Under the pieces are notes generated by a model. It searched no databases. It had not been told where the DNA came from and was given only the letters and a program-made list of their open reading frames with translations. Made by a program: the position numbers and the translations under genes. Positions 35,036 through 43,723 of a DNA stretch of 64,000 nucleotides are shown piece after piece. Positions within the stretch are counted from its first letter, which is position 1; each line of letters starts with the position of its first letter. Location: positions 62,001 to 126,000 of the forward strand of contig NZ_FOVH01000002.1 in NCBI RefSeq assembly GCF_900115095.1, read 5' to 3'. This DNA comes from Actinomadura madurae. GTDB lineage: Bacteria > Actinomycetota > Actinomycetes > Streptosporangiales > Streptosporangiaceae.

Positions 35036-35177
35036 GCGGCGACTCTACTCAGATATCGATCGTGAGGAAAGTTCATGTTTATCCCGGGCGCCCCTCGGGG
35101 GCAGATCGGGCGATAACGTACGATCCGGTAACTGCCCGCAGGGTAACCGTCCGTGGCGACACGCGTTGGGATCAGTT

Positions 35178-36467
35178 GTGGCTCCTCCTTCAGCACCGCG
35201 CACCGGCGCGGTCGGCGGTGGTGAGGCGACCGCCGCCCCTCCGGCGGGACCGCGGCCCGGGAAGAAGAAACCGCGTCCCGAGAAGAAGAAGCGCGCTCCG
35301 CGGGAGGCCGCCGCGCGGCCGGCCCAACGGCCGGCTCGGCGGCGGGGCGGGCGGGGCCTGCCGTTCCTCATCGGCACCATCGCGGTCCTCGCCGTCGCCA
35401 GCACGTCCGGCGGCGTCTATGCGGCGCTGACCACGGAGACGACGGCGGAGGCGTCCGGCCCCGCGCAGCGGACCGCGCCGGGCGTGCCGCCGGGCGACCC
35501 GGTCAACGTGGCCACCGGCGGGCAGGTCGCGCCGCTGCGCCGCGTCGTGCCGCCCGACGTGCTCGCCGTCGGCACCGGCTCGATCCCCGCCGCCAAGATC
35601 AAGCGGATCGCCAGGCTGGGGCGCGTCAAGGACGTGATGGCGGTCGCGGGCGGAGCCGTCCAGCTCCAGGGACGCCAGGTCAACGCGTTCGCCGTGGACC
35701 CGTCGGCGTACCGGTCCTGGACGCCGCCCGGGACGGCGAAGAAGACAGAGCTGTGGGGGGCGCTGGCCGGGAACCGGTTCGTGGTGTCGCCGGCCGCCGC
35801 CGAGCAGCTCCAGCTCACCCGGGGCTACGACTACCCGGTCGTGGGCCGGACGATGCCGAGGCTGACGATGGGCGGTTCCGGCCCCCTCGGCCTGCCCGGC
35901 ATCGACATGCTCGTCAGCGAGAAGACCGGCCGGGAGATGGGGCTCGTCCCGAACGTGGCGGTCCTCGTCAACGCGCCCGGCGTGAGCCCGGCCAAGGTCG
36001 TCCAGGCCGTCACCAAGGTCCTCGGCACCGGGACGAGCGTGCTGAACCTCCACGAGAGCAAGTACCGGTCGCCGTCGGACGGCGGTGGCGCGAGCGGCTA
36101 CCTCGACCTGTACAAGCAGGCCGCCACCAGCTGCCCGGGCCTGTCCTGGACGGTCCTCGCCGCGATCGGCCAGGTCGAGAGCGACCACGGCCGCAACGCC
36201 GGACGCTCCAGCGCCGGCGCGCTCGGCCCGATGCAGTTCATGCCCGCGACGTGGAAGGCGTACGGGGTGGACGGCGACAGGGACGGCAAGGCCGACATCA
36301 TGAACCCCTACGACGCCATCCCAGGGGCCGCCAAGTACCTGTGCGCGAACGGCGCGGGAAGGGGCGGCAAGCAGCTCTACAACGCCGTGTGGCACTACAA
36401 CCACGCCGACTGGTACGTCCAGAAGGTGCTCAACCTCGCCAAGGCGTACGCGGCGCGCTACGAGTGA
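35178..36467 (+). CDS. Membrane-anchored lytic transglycosylase (SLT/RlpA-free type)
   Basis: 429 aa. The start is uncertain: GTG 35178 with GGGA eight nt upstream is preferred, as sequence further upstream reads as non-coding. A basic cytosolic segment (PGKKKPRPEKKKRAPREA) precedes one membrane helix near 60-80. The C-terminal ~130 residues are a lysozyme-like transglycosylase: AAIGQVESDHG contains the catalytic Glu, then GALGPMQFMPATW and NPYDAIPGAAKYL. It should cleave peptidoglycan between MurNAc and GlcNAc outside the membrane. The last codons are reduplicated after the stop in a 16-bp tandem repeat. Confidence 0.85.
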   Translation: MAPPSAPRTGAVGGGEATAAPPAGPRPGKKKPRPEKKKRAPREAAARPAQRPARRRGGRGLPFLIGTIAVLAVASTSGGVYAALTTETTAEASGPAQRTAPGVPPGDPVNVATGGQVAPLRRVVPPDVLAVGTGSIPAAKIKRIARLGRVKDVMAVAGGAVQLQGRQVNAFAVDPSAYRSWTPPGTAKKTELWGALAGNRFVVSPAAAEQLQLTRGYDYPVVGRTMPRLTMGGSGPLGLPGIDMLVSEKTGREMGLVPNVAVLVNAPGVSPAKVVQAVTKVLGTGTSVLNLHESKYRSPSDGGGASGYLDLYKQAATSCPGLSWTVLAAIGQVESDHGRNAGRSSAGALGPMQFMPATWKAYGVDGDRDGKADIMNPYDAIPGAAKYLCANGAGRGGKQLYNAVWHYNHADWYVQKVLNLAKAYAARYE

Positions 36468-36499
36468 GGCGCGCTACGAGTGAGGCGCGCCACGAGTGA
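36452..36499. repeat. 16-bp tandem repeat x3 over a stop codon
   Basis: Unit GGCGCGCTACGAGTGA at 36452-36467, 36468-36483 and 36484-36499 (third copy one mismatch, T to C). The first copy is the transglycosylase 3' end, including its TGA stop. Confidence 0.95.
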
Positions 36500-36545
36500 C
36501 CGGCCCCTGGCGGGGGCATCGGACCCTGGCTGGTTGGATGGACGC

Positions 36546-37454
36546 ATGACGTCCTACGACGCGTTGCTTCTGCTGTCCTTCGGGGGGCCGGAGGGGCCCG
36601 AGGACGTGATCCCGTTCCTGGAGAACGTCACCCGCGGCCGCGACATCCCCAGGGAGCGCCTGGAAGAGGTGGGCGAGCACTACCACCTGTTCGGCGGGGT
36701 CAGCCCGATCAACCGCCTGTGCCGCGACCTGAAGGCCGCGGTCGAGGCCGACTTCGCGGCCCACGGCGTGGATCTGCCGGTGTACTGGGGCAACCGGAAC
36801 TGGACCCCGTACCTCGCCGACACCGTCCGGCAGATGAAGGAGGACGGGATCCGGCGGGCGGCGGCGTTCGTCACGTCCGCCTACAGCGGCTTCTCCACGA
36901 ACGACCAGTACCTCAACGACATCGCGCGGGCACGCGACGAGGTCCCGGACGCTCCGGAGATCGACAAGCTGCCCGTCTACTGCGACCGGCCCGGCTTCGT
37001 CGACCCCTTCGTGGACGCGGCGAAGGACGCCCTCGGCCGCCTCCCGCAGGATGCCCGGCTGGTCTTCACCGCGCACAGCGTCCCCCTGGCCCAGCCCAAC
37101 CGGGAACTCTACGAGGCCGAACTGCACACGGTCGCGCGGACGGTCGCCGAGGCGGTTGCCCCCGGCAGGCCGTGGGACCTCGTCTACCAGAGCCGGAGCG
37201 GGCCGCCGAGCCAGCCGTGGCTGGAGCCGCAGATCACCGACCATCTGGAGAAGCTGCACGGCGAGGGCGTCCCCGCCGTCGCGGTCGTGCCGATCGGCTT
37301 CGTCTCCGACCACATGGAGGTCAAGTACGACCTCGACGTCGAGGCCGCGGGACGGGCGGCCGAGCTCGGGCTCGCGTTCGCCCGCGCCGCGACGCCCGGG
37401 ACCGATCCGCGCTTCGCCCGGCTGCCCCGCCTGCTGCTGGAGGAGCGCGGATGA
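36546..37454 (+). CDS. hemH: Ferrochelatase (coproporphyrin-type)
   Basis: 302 aa from ATG 36546. The N-terminal [14 protein letters not shown] motif, the metal-coordinating His in FTAHSVP, and the Glu in [11 protein letters not shown] are all intact. In Actinomycetota the enzyme (CpfC) inserts Fe2+ into coproporphyrin III. The protein stops shortly after the catalytic core, without the C-terminal cysteine cluster that binds [2Fe-2S] in the mycobacterial enzyme. It overlaps the inositol-monophosphatase gene as ATGA, and this neighbour pair is conserved in Streptomyces as I recall. Confidence 0.92.
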   Translation: MTSYDALLLLSFGGPEGPEDVIPFLENVTRGRDIPRERLEEVGEHYHLFGGVSPINRLCRDLKAAVEADFAAHGVDLPVYWGNRNWTPYLADTVRQMKEDGIRRAAAFVTSAYSGFSTNDQYLNDIARARDEVPDAPEIDKLPVYCDRPGFVDPFVDAAKDALGRLPQDARLVFTAHSVPLAQPNRELYEAELHTVARTVAEAVAPGRPWDLVYQSRSGPPSQPWLEPQITDHLEKLHGEGVPAVAVVPIGFVSDHMEVKYDLDVEAAGRAAELGLAFARAATPGTDPRFARLPRLLLEERG

Positions 37455-38260
37455 GCCTCGCCGGTGAGCTGCTGGAGCTGGCCGCCGCCACGGCCCGCGA
37501 GGCCGGCCGGATGCTGGTCGACAAGCGCCCGGCGGACGGCCCGGACGTCGTGCAGACCAAGTCGTCCCCGACCGACGTCGTCACCCAGATGGACCGCGCC
37601 GCCGAGCAGCTGATCATCGAGCGGATCCGGGCCGTCCGCCCCGACGACGCGTTCCTCGGCGAGGAGGGCGGCACCCGCACCGGGGGCAGCGGCGTCCGCT
37701 GGGTCGTCGACCCGATCGACGGAACCGTCAACTACCTCTACGACCTGCCCGACTGGGCGGTCAGCATCGCCGCCGAGGTGGACGGCGCCGTCGTCGCCGG
37801 CGCCGTCGAGATCCCGCGCCGCGGCGAGTCGTACACGGCCGTGCGCGGCGGCGGCGCCCTCCAGCACACCGCGTCCGGCACCCGCGAGCTCCGCGTGAAC
37901 GCGCACGTGCCGCTGGACAGGGCGCTGGTGTCCACGGGCTTCGGCTACGAAGCCGGACGGCGCGCCCGGCAGGCGGAGGTGCTCACCGGGGTGCTGCCGA
38001 ACATCCGCGACATCCGCCGGGGCGGCTCCTGCTGCGTGGACCTGTGCTCGCTCGCGGCGGGACGGGCCGACGCCTACTACGAGCGCGGTGTCCACGCGTG
38101 GGACATCGCGGCGGGCGGGCTGATCGTCCAGGAGGCCGGCGGACGCGTCGAGGGGCTGCACGGAGCGGCTCCGGGGCCGGAGCTGACCATCGCCGCCGGG
38201 CCCGGCACGTTCGAGGCCCTGCACGCCCTCCTGGCCCCGCTCGACCCGGCCCGGGACTAG
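37451..38260 (+). CDS. Inositol monophosphatase family protein
   Basis: 269 aa. Signature metal sites are present: LGEEGG (~73), [12 protein letters not shown] (~87-98) and the C-terminal [19 protein letters not shown]. These bind Mg2+ and hydrolyse a phosphomonoester, most likely inositol-1-phosphate, feeding inositol lipids or mycothiol; related enzymes act on other sugar phosphates or PAP. The start overlaps the ferrochelatase stop. Three imperfect 15-bp repeats and a strong hairpin follow the stop. Confidence 0.92.
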   Translation: MSLAGELLELAAATAREAGRMLVDKRPADGPDVVQTKSSPTDVVTQMDRAAEQLIIERIRAVRPDDAFLGEEGGTRTGGSGVRWVVDPIDGTVNYLYDLPDWAVSIAAEVDGAVVAGAVEIPRRGESYTAVRGGGALQHTASGTRELRVNAHVPLDRALVSTGFGYEAGRRARQAEVLTGVLPNIRDIRRGGSCCVDLCSLAAGRADAYYERGVHAWDIAAGGLIVQEAGGRVEGLHGAAPGPELTIAAGPGTFEALHALLAPLDPARD

Positions 38261-38293
38261 CGGGCCCCGGCCCGGACGGGACGCAGACGGACG

Positions 38294-38337
38294 GCATGGA
38301 GACGCGCGCATGGAGACGGGCGGCATGGAGACGGGCG
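38294..38337. repeat. ~15-bp imperfect tandem repeat x3
   Basis: GCATGGAGACG[C/G]GC(G) at 38294-38307, 38308-38322 and 38323-38337, starting 33 bp after the IMPase stop. The first copy is 14 bp. No coding role. Confidence 0.85.
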
Positions 38338-38348
38338 AGCGCGGAAAC

Positions 38349-38381
38349 GGGGAGCCCGGGCCGGATGGTCCCGGGCTCCCC
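38349..38381. terminator. 12-bp perfect bidirectional hairpin
   Basis: GGGGAGCCCGGG and CCCGGGCTCCCC around a 9-nt loop, between the convergent IMPase and 58-aa genes. Confidence 0.8.
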
Positions 38382-38412
38382 GTTCACGGGTCGCGCCTCG
38401 CGGTTCGGCGGG

Positions 38413-38589
38413 TCAGTCGCAGCGGGGTGGTTCGACGCCGATGTCGTTGTTCGCTGCGATCCGGCGCAGGTCGTCGATCTCCTCCTGGCGAATGCCCGCC
38501 AGGTAGGTGTCGCCGTCTGCGTGGGCGCTCCGCAGCGACGCGTACGCGTCGTCGAGCCGCTGCTGGATCATGCGTGACAACTCGCCCAT
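38413..38589 (-). CDS. 58-aa conserved-looking small protein
   Basis: 58 aa from ATG 38589 with an excellent GGGAGGAGG ribosome site six nt upstream. The product is a charged helix (ELSRMIQQRLDDAYASLR, then LAGIRQEEIDDLRRIAA) ending EPPRCD, with a single C-terminal-proximal cysteine. Codon use has the strong GC third-position bias of real genes here. Divergent from the two-component system and convergent with IMPase. I know no function; it could be a small regulator or accessory of either. Confidence 0.75.
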   Translation of the reverse strand: MGELSRMIQQRLDDAYASLRSAHADGDTYLAGIRQEEIDDLRRIAANNDIGVEPPRCD

Positions 38590-38719
38590 GGGCCTCCTCC
38601 CGGATCGTGCCCATGCTTACCCAGGCCTAGGCTGAAGGTAAACCTGCGCACCGATGCAATTTTCGCGGATTCTTGCGTCCGCTACGGCACGGTGTGGCGT
38701 ACAAGAAGCGGAACAGCTG

Positions 38720-38736
38720 CTTACGGGCGTCTTACG
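38720..38736 (+). promoter_or_regulatory. Direct repeat CTTACG-N5-CTTACG, candidate response-regulator site
   Basis: Two CTTACG half sites 11 bp apart start to start, the spacing used by OmpR-family dimers, about 80-90 bp before the response-regulator start and ~10 bp before a CATATG -10-like hexamer. Suggests autoregulation. Confidence 0.5.
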
Positions 38737-38812
38737 ACCCCCATGGCATATGTGAAGCAGGCATGTTCGGAAGACCCGGGGCCCGCCGAGCCCCGGCCAG
38801 GAGGGGGACCCC

Positions 38813-39466
38813 GTGCGTGTTCTAGTCGTCGAGGACGAGCGCGTGCTCGCCGACGCCATCGCCACCGGCCTGCGCAGGGAGACGCTGGCCGTGGACGTGG
38901 CCTACGACGGCGCGGGCGCGCTGGAGCGGGCCGGCGTCAACGAGTACGACGTGATCGTGCTCGACCGCGACCTGCCCAAGGTCCACGGCGACGACGTCTG
39001 CAAGCAGCTCGTCGCTCAGCGCTACCCGGCGCGGATCATCATGCTGACGGCGGCGGGCGAGCTGGACGACCGCGTCGAGGGACTGTCCATCGGCGCCGAC
39101 GACTACCTGGCCAAGCCGTTCGCGTTCGCCGAGCTGATCGCCCGCGTGCGCGCCCTCGGCCGGCGCGCCGCGGCGCCGCTGCCGCCCGTCCTGGAGCGCG
39201 CCGGGATCACGCTCGACCCGGCCCGCCGGGAGGTCGCGCGGGACGGCCGCCCGGTGGAGCTGACCCGCAAGGAGTTCGCGGTCCTGGAGGTGCTGCTCAG
39301 CGCGGACGGCGCCGTCGTCAGCTCCGAGCACCTCCTGGAGAAGGCCTGGGACGAGCACATCGACCCGTTCACCAACGTCGTCCGGGTCACGATGATGACG
39401 CTGCGCAAGAAGCTCGGCGACCCCCCGGTGATCGAGACCGTGCCCGGAGTGGGATACCGACTGTGA
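38813..39466 (+). CDS. cutR: OmpR-family response regulator, CutR-like
   Basis: 217 aa, the same length as Streptomyces CutR. The receiver domain has acidic pocket E8/D9 and phospho-acceptor D51 (VIVLDRDLP), with KPFAF as the conserved lysine motif near 101. The C-terminal winged helix ends TNVVRVTMMTLRKKLG and VPGVGYRL. GTG 38813 follows AGGAGGGGG. It sits in the same gene neighbourhood as S. coelicolor cutRS (SCO5862/5863) as far as I recall, so the symbol rests on similarity and synteny from memory. It is co-translated with the kinase by GTGA overlap. Confidence 0.85.
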   Translation: MRVLVVEDERVLADAIATGLRRETLAVDVAYDGAGALERAGVNEYDVIVLDRDLPKVHGDDVCKQLVAQRYPARIIMLTAAGELDDRVEGLSIGADDYLAKPFAFAELIARVRALGRRAAAPLPPVLERAGITLDPARREVARDGRPVELTRKEFAVLEVLLSADGAVVSSEHLLEKAWDEHIDPFTNVVRVTMMTLRKKLGDPPVIETVPGVGYRL

Positions 39467-40851
39467 CCGACGAACCAGCACCCCGGAACCGGCCGGACGA
39501 GACCGGCGGCGCGGCCCAGGAGCAGGGCCCCGCCACCCGCACCGACGCCGGATGGGAGAACGGCGCGCAGGCGACCGGGCCGACCGCCGTCCCCGGCGCG
39601 GACGGCACGAACGGCGACGCCGGCGGCGCGCGGCGCGGCGGCCGGTGGCGCCGCCCCGGCCCGCAGCAGGTCCCGCAGCCCTACCCGGCGGGCGTGTGGC
39701 GCGGCGAGGGCAGCGGGCCGTTCCCGCAGCTGGACGTGGTGCCCGCCAGAATGAGCGTGCGGCTGCGCCTCACCCTCCTGTACGGGCTGCTGTTCTTCAT
39801 GGCCGGGGCGCTGCTGCTCTTCGTGATGTCGGTCCTGATGGCCAACATCCTCGGCAACGTCAAGGTGATCGGCTTCGGGATCTCCGACGCGGAGGCGGCC
39901 GAACTGCAGCGCCAGTTCGTCGAGCAGACGATGAAGCAGCTCGTCGGGCGGTCGCTGCTCGCCCTCGGCGGGGTGGGGGTCATCACGCTGGTGCTCGGCT
40001 GGTTCGTCGCCGACCGTGCCCTCAGCCCCCTGCAGCGGGTCACCACCACCGCGCGCCGATTGTCGGAGAGCACCCTGCACGAGCGGATCGCGCTGGAGGG
40101 CCCCGAGGACGAGATCAAGGAGCTGGCCGACACCTTCGACGCGATGCTGGAGCGGCTCGGGCAGGCGTTCGACTCGCAGCGCCGGTTCGTCGCCAACGCC
40201 TCGCACGAGCTGCGCACCCCCCTCGCGATCAACCGGACCCTGCTGGAGGTGGCGCTCGGCGACCCCGAGGTGTCGGACGACCTGCGCGCCGTCGGCCGGA
40301 CGCTGCTGGCGACCAACGCCCGGCACGAGCGGCTCATCGAGGGACTGCTGCTGCTGGCCCGCAGCGAGCGGGAGCTGACCGCCCGCACGCCCGTCGACCT
40401 GGCGGAGGTGGCGGCGACCGTGCTGGAGCAGTCCGCCCGCCGCGAGCACGACAACGACGTCACGGTGCACCCGGAGCTGACGTCGGGGGCGGCGCTCGGC
40501 GACCCGGTGCTCCTGGAGCATCTGGTGTCCAACCTCGTCGAGAACGCCGTCAAGCACAACCGGGAGGACGGCGGCGAGCTGTGGATCCGCACCGGCATGC
40601 TGGAGGGGTACGCCACCGTCCAGGTCGAGAACACCGGGCCCGTCGTGCCCGCCTACGAGGTGGAGCGGCTGTTCGAGCCGTTCCGGCGGCTGAACGCCGA
40701 CCGCGTCGAGTCGGCCAAGGGCGCGGGCCTCGGGCTGTCGATCGTCCGCTCGGTGGTGCTGGCGCACCGCGGCGCGGTGTACGCGGCGCCCCGCCCCGGC
40801 GGCGGGCTGATCGTCACCGTCCGGCTGCCGCCGGCGGGCCCCGTCACATGA
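39463..40851 (+). CDS. cutS: Sensor histidine kinase, CutS-like
   Basis: 462 aa. A ~95-residue disordered cytosolic N-terminus precedes two membrane helices (about 102-125 and 163-183) with a short 35-residue outside loop between. Then follow HAMP (ADRALSPLQRVTTTARRL), HisKA with phospho-His in NASHELRTPL, and HATPase with NLVENAVKHN and GAGLGLSIVRS. It autophosphorylates and controls the CutR-like partner. The outside loop contains no cysteine. The long N-terminus is extra compared with typical CutS. The stop codon is the first unit of a 14-bp x10 array. Confidence 0.85.
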   Translation: MTDEPAPRNRPDETGGAAQEQGPATRTDAGWENGAQATGPTAVPGADGTNGDAGGARRGGRWRRPGPQQVPQPYPAGVWRGEGSGPFPQLDVVPARMSVRLRLTLLYGLLFFMAGALLLFVMSVLMANILGNVKVIGFGISDAEAAELQRQFVEQTMKQLVGRSLLALGGVGVITLVLGWFVADRALSPLQRVTTTARRLSESTLHERIALEGPEDEIKELADTFDAMLERLGQAFDSQRRFVANASHELRTPLAINRTLLEVALGDPEVSDDLRAVGRTLLATNARHERLIEGLLLLARSERELTARTPVDLAEVAATVLEQSARREHDNDVTVHPELTSGAALGDPVLLEHLVSNLVENAVKHNREDGGELWIRTGMLEGYATVQVENTGPVVPAYEVERLFEPFRRLNADRVESAKGAGLGLSIVRSVVLAHRGAVYAAPRPGGGLIVTVRLPPAGPVT

Positions 40852-40982
40852 GCGGCGTCACATGAGCGGCGTCACATGAGCGGCGTCACGTGAGCGGCGT
40901 CACGTGAGCGGCGTCACGTGAGCGGCGTCACGTGAGCGGCGTCACGTGAGCGGCGTCACGTGAGCGGCGTCACGTGAGCGGC
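40843..40982. repeat. 14-bp tandem array, exactly 10 copies
   Basis: Unit GTCAC[A/G]TGAGCGGC: copies 1-3 have CACATGA, copies 4-10 CACGTGA; otherwise perfect and without gaps. Copy 1 contains the CutS-like stop; the last bases touch the stop (CTA on plus) of the convergent kinase-SBP gene. The array therefore fills the whole convergent gap. Because the unit is not a multiple of three, it passes through all frames. Confidence 0.97.
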
Positions 40983-43723
40983 TACTTGAGCGCGGCCGTC
41001 GCCACGGTCGGGTCGCCGTCGTAGTCCATCGCCAGCTTCACGTACTCGCCCTGCCGGAGGACGGCGACACGGCCGTCGTTGACCAGCGGAATCAGCGCCA
41101 TGTCGTCCAGCGCCACCTTCTCGGCCTGCTTGAACAGCTCGGTGCGGTTCTGGGCCGGACCGGTCCTGAGCGCGGTGGAGACCAGGTTGTCGAAGCGGTC
41201 GTTCTTGTACTTGCCGAGGTTGTAGTAGGCGTTGCCGCTGGTCGCGACCAGGTCGCCGCCCAGCAGCGGCCAGAGCATCGTGTAGGCGCCCGGGTAGTCG
41301 GGGCCGTAGGGCAGGAAGGCCAGCCCGGACGCGTCCCCGGCGATGACCGCCTCGCGGTACTTCGTGAACTCGGCGACCGGATACGACTTCATCTCCACCC
41401 GCAGGCCGAGCACCGACCTCAGCTGCTGGCCGACGACCTCGGCCAGGCGCTTGTCGACGGGCGACTCCCGGAAGTAGATCGGGACGGTGTCGCCTGTCTT
41501 GAGCCCGGCCTGGGAGGCGAGCGTCTTCGCCCGCTCCGGGTCGTACTTGTCGCAGGACGGGCAGGCGCCGGGCTTGCCGAACCCCGGGACCGATGCCGGG
41601 ACGATGCCGTGGGCGGGCTTGGAGAAGCCGCCGAGCGTCAGGCTGAGCTTGCCGCGGTCGATGGCGTAGGAGACGGCTTCCCGCGCCTCCTTCGACTTCA
41701 TCGGGCCCTTGGCCGTGAGCGGGACGAGCATCCTGGTGAACGGCAGGGGACGGGAGGTGACCCCGGTGTCCGGAACCGTGGCCAGCTCCTCGGTGCCGAT
41801 CGTGTACCAGTCGACCTCGCCCGCCGCGTACGCCGCGCGTCCCTTGGCGGGGTCGCTGCCGAGCATGACGGTGACGCGGTCCAGCTTGGTCTTGCCGAAC
41901 GCCCAGGCGGTGTTGCGGACGAGCGAGACGCTCGCCTCCTTCCGGTACTCCTCCAGCCGGAACGGCCCGTTGCCGATCGGGCGCTCGTTGTACACGGTGT
42001 TGTCTGGCTTCCCCGCCGCCTGCGGAGCGGGCATGAAGGGCGGTTCGGACAGCCGCGCCCCGAAGTCGCAGTTGGGATCGCTCAGCCTGACGACCAGGGT
42101 GGTGGGCGACGCCACCTTGACCCCGGACAGCTCCCCGCTCCCCGCGGACGATACGGAGGAGAACCCCTCGATGTCGTTCATCAGGTACGAGCCGGGTCCG
42201 GTCTTCTCCGCCGCGCTGCGCGCCCAGCCGCGGGCGAACGCCTGCGCGTCGACGGGCTCGCCGTTGCTGAACGTCGTCCCATCCTTGATCGTGATCGTCC
42301 ACTGCCGGCATTCGGCGTCCGGCTGGATCGACGTGGCGAGGCGGTGGCGGGCGACGCCGTCGGCGCCGAGCTCGGTGAGGCCGGTGAACAGCTGCTTGGT
42401 GAGGAACTTCTCGGTGCCGGCGTAGGCGTGCGACGGGTCGATCTCGCCCTTGATCGTCGTCGGTGACGACATCGAGACCGGCAGCGTCCCGCCGGTCCGC
42501 CCGGTCGCCGGCGGAGTCTCCTCGGAGTCTCCGCGAAGCTGGATGTAGGCCAGGCCCGCGGCGAGCACCAGCACGGCGAGCGCGGCGCCGCCCGCACTGG
42601 CGAGGACGGTGATGCCGCGCCGCCCGCCCGTCCCGGACGGCGTGGTGAAGCCGCCGGGATGCCCGAGCTGCCCGGGATGCCCGGCCCTTGGCCATGTGCC
42701 CGGCGTGCCCCCGTTGGGCGGCGGGGCGGGGGAGGGCCACGCCGGGCCCGGCATGGGCGGCGGCGTCTGCGGTCCGGGGATCGGCGGCTGCGGGAAGGGC
42801 GGCGGTGTCTGGACGCGCAACTGCACGGACTCGGTGGCGGCCGTCTGAGCGCCCTGCGTGAGCATCACGGCGTCCGCGCCGCCCTGCGGTGCGCTCGGCT
42901 GCGGCAGGCTCCCGGCCAGTTCCAGCAGGTGCGCGAGGACCTGCTGGGACGCCGGACGCAGCGCCGGGTCCTTGCTGAGGCAGTCCGTGACGACCCGGCG
43001 CAGCGGCTCCTGGAGATCGCCGAGGTCGGGCGGCAGGTTGAGGATGCGATGCATGACCGCGGGGATCGAGTCCTGCCCGAACGCCGGGCGCGCCGTGGCC
43101 GCGTACACCATCGTCGCGGCCCACGCGAACACGTCGGCGGCCGGGCCGACCCGCGCGCCGGAGATCTGCTCGGGCGCCATGTAGGCGGGCGTGCCGATGG
43201 CCGTGCTCGACATCGTCCCGGTGGCGTCCAGCGCCCGCGCGATGCCGAAGTCGATCACCCGCGGGCCGTCCGGCGCGAGCAGCACGTTGGCGGGCTTGAA
43301 GTCGCGGTGCACGACCCCCGCCTGGTGGATGGCGGCGAGCGCGGTCATCGTCCCGATCGCCAGCCGGTCCAGGTCGGCGCCGCGCCGCGGCCCCTCGGCC
43401 GTGAGCACGTCCGACAGCGCCGGCCCGTCGATGTACTCGCTGACGATGTAGGGGCGGTCGCCCTCGACGTCGGAGTCCAGGACGCGGGCCGTGCAGAACG
43501 CCGACACCCGCTTGGCGACCGCGACCTCGGCCGCGAACCGGGACCGCGCCTTCGGGTCGCCGCTGAAGCGCGCGTGCAGCAGCTTCACGGCGACCCGGTG
43601 GCCCGGCTCGTCCTCTCCGAGGTAGACGGCGCCCTGACCGCCCTCGCCGAGGAGGCCGGTCAGCCGGTAGGAACCGAGCTGCGAGGGGTCACCCGGGCGG
43701 AGCGGGGCGACCTCCGCGGTCAC
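40982..43723 (-). CDS. Ser/Thr kinase with extracellular family-5 solute-binding protein domain
   Basis: 913 aa. Kinase domain (~15-280): glycine loop GEGGQGAV, VAVKLLHA lysine, HRDFKPANV catalytic loop (Phe replaces the usual Leu), and VIDFGIAR. A Pro/Gly linker is followed by one membrane helix (~385-405, LAVLVLAAGLAYI). Outside lies a complete peptide/nickel-type SBP_bac_5 domain (~420-913): GGTLPVSM start, WTITIKDGTTFSNGEPV, and a C-terminal TGPAQNRTELFKQAE. This layout implies a kinase gated by an oligopeptide- or Ni-like ligand. GTG 43723 overlaps the upstream kinase stop as GTGA, so the two kinases are co-made. Kinase activity appears intact. Confidence 0.93.
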   Translation of the reverse strand: MTAEVAPLRPGDPSQLGSYRLTGLLGEGGQGAVYLGEDEPGHRVAVKLLHARFSGDPKARSRFAAEVAVAKRVSAFCTARVLDSDVEGDRPYIVSEYIDGPALSDVLTAEGPRRGADLDRLAIGTMTALAAIHQAGVVHRDFKPANVLLAPDGPRVIDFGIARALDATGTMSSTAIGTPAYMAPEQISGARVGPAADVFAWAATMVYAATARPAFGQDSIPAVMHRILNLPPDLGDLQEPLRRVVTDCLSKDPALRPASQQVLAHLLELAGSLPQPSAPQGGADAVMLTQGAQTAATESVQLRVQTPPPFPQPPIPGPQTPPPMPGPAWPSPAPPPNGGTPGTWPRAGHPGQLGHPGGFTTPSGTGGRRGITVLASAGGAALAVLVLAAGLAYIQLRGDSEETPPATGRTGGTLPVSMSSPTTIKGEIDPSHAYAGTEKFLTKQLFTGLTELGADGVARHRLATSIQPDAECRQWTITIKDGTTFSNGEPVDAQAFARGWARSAAEKTGPGSYLMNDIEGFSSVSSAGSGELSGVKVASPTTLVVRLSDPNCDFGARLSEPPFMPAPQAAGKPDNTVYNERPIGNGPFRLEEYRKEASVSLVRNTAWAFGKTKLDRVTVMLGSDPAKGRAAYAAGEVDWYTIGTEELATVPDTGVTSRPLPFTRMLVPLTAKGPMKSKEAREAVSYAIDRGKLSLTLGGFSKPAHGIVPASVPGFGKPGACPSCDKYDPERAKTLASQAGLKTGDTVPIYFRESPVDKRLAEVVGQQLRSVLGLRVEMKSYPVAEFTKYREAVIAGDASGLAFLPYGPDYPGAYTMLWPLLGGDLVATSGNAYYNLGKYKNDRFDNLVSTALRTGPAQNRTELFKQAEKVALDDMALIPLVNDGRVAVLRQGEYVKLAMDYDGDPTVATAALK

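Noticed and set aside
34401..35177. 5' extension of the transglycosylase to a 688-aa protein
   Set aside because: The extension is antisense to the ALO oxidase gene and reads as low-complexity; no start with ribosome site lies there.
35040..35177. Riboswitch or leader peptide before the transglycosylase
   Set aside because: I considered a c-di-AMP riboswitch, known before actinobacterial cell-wall hydrolases, but see none of its conserved segments; a 13-codon frame at about 35074 has a ribosome site but no attenuator logic.
40843..40982. CRISPR array
   Set aside because: Units are 14 bp, contiguous and without spacers; no cas genes nearby. It is a simple tandem repeat.
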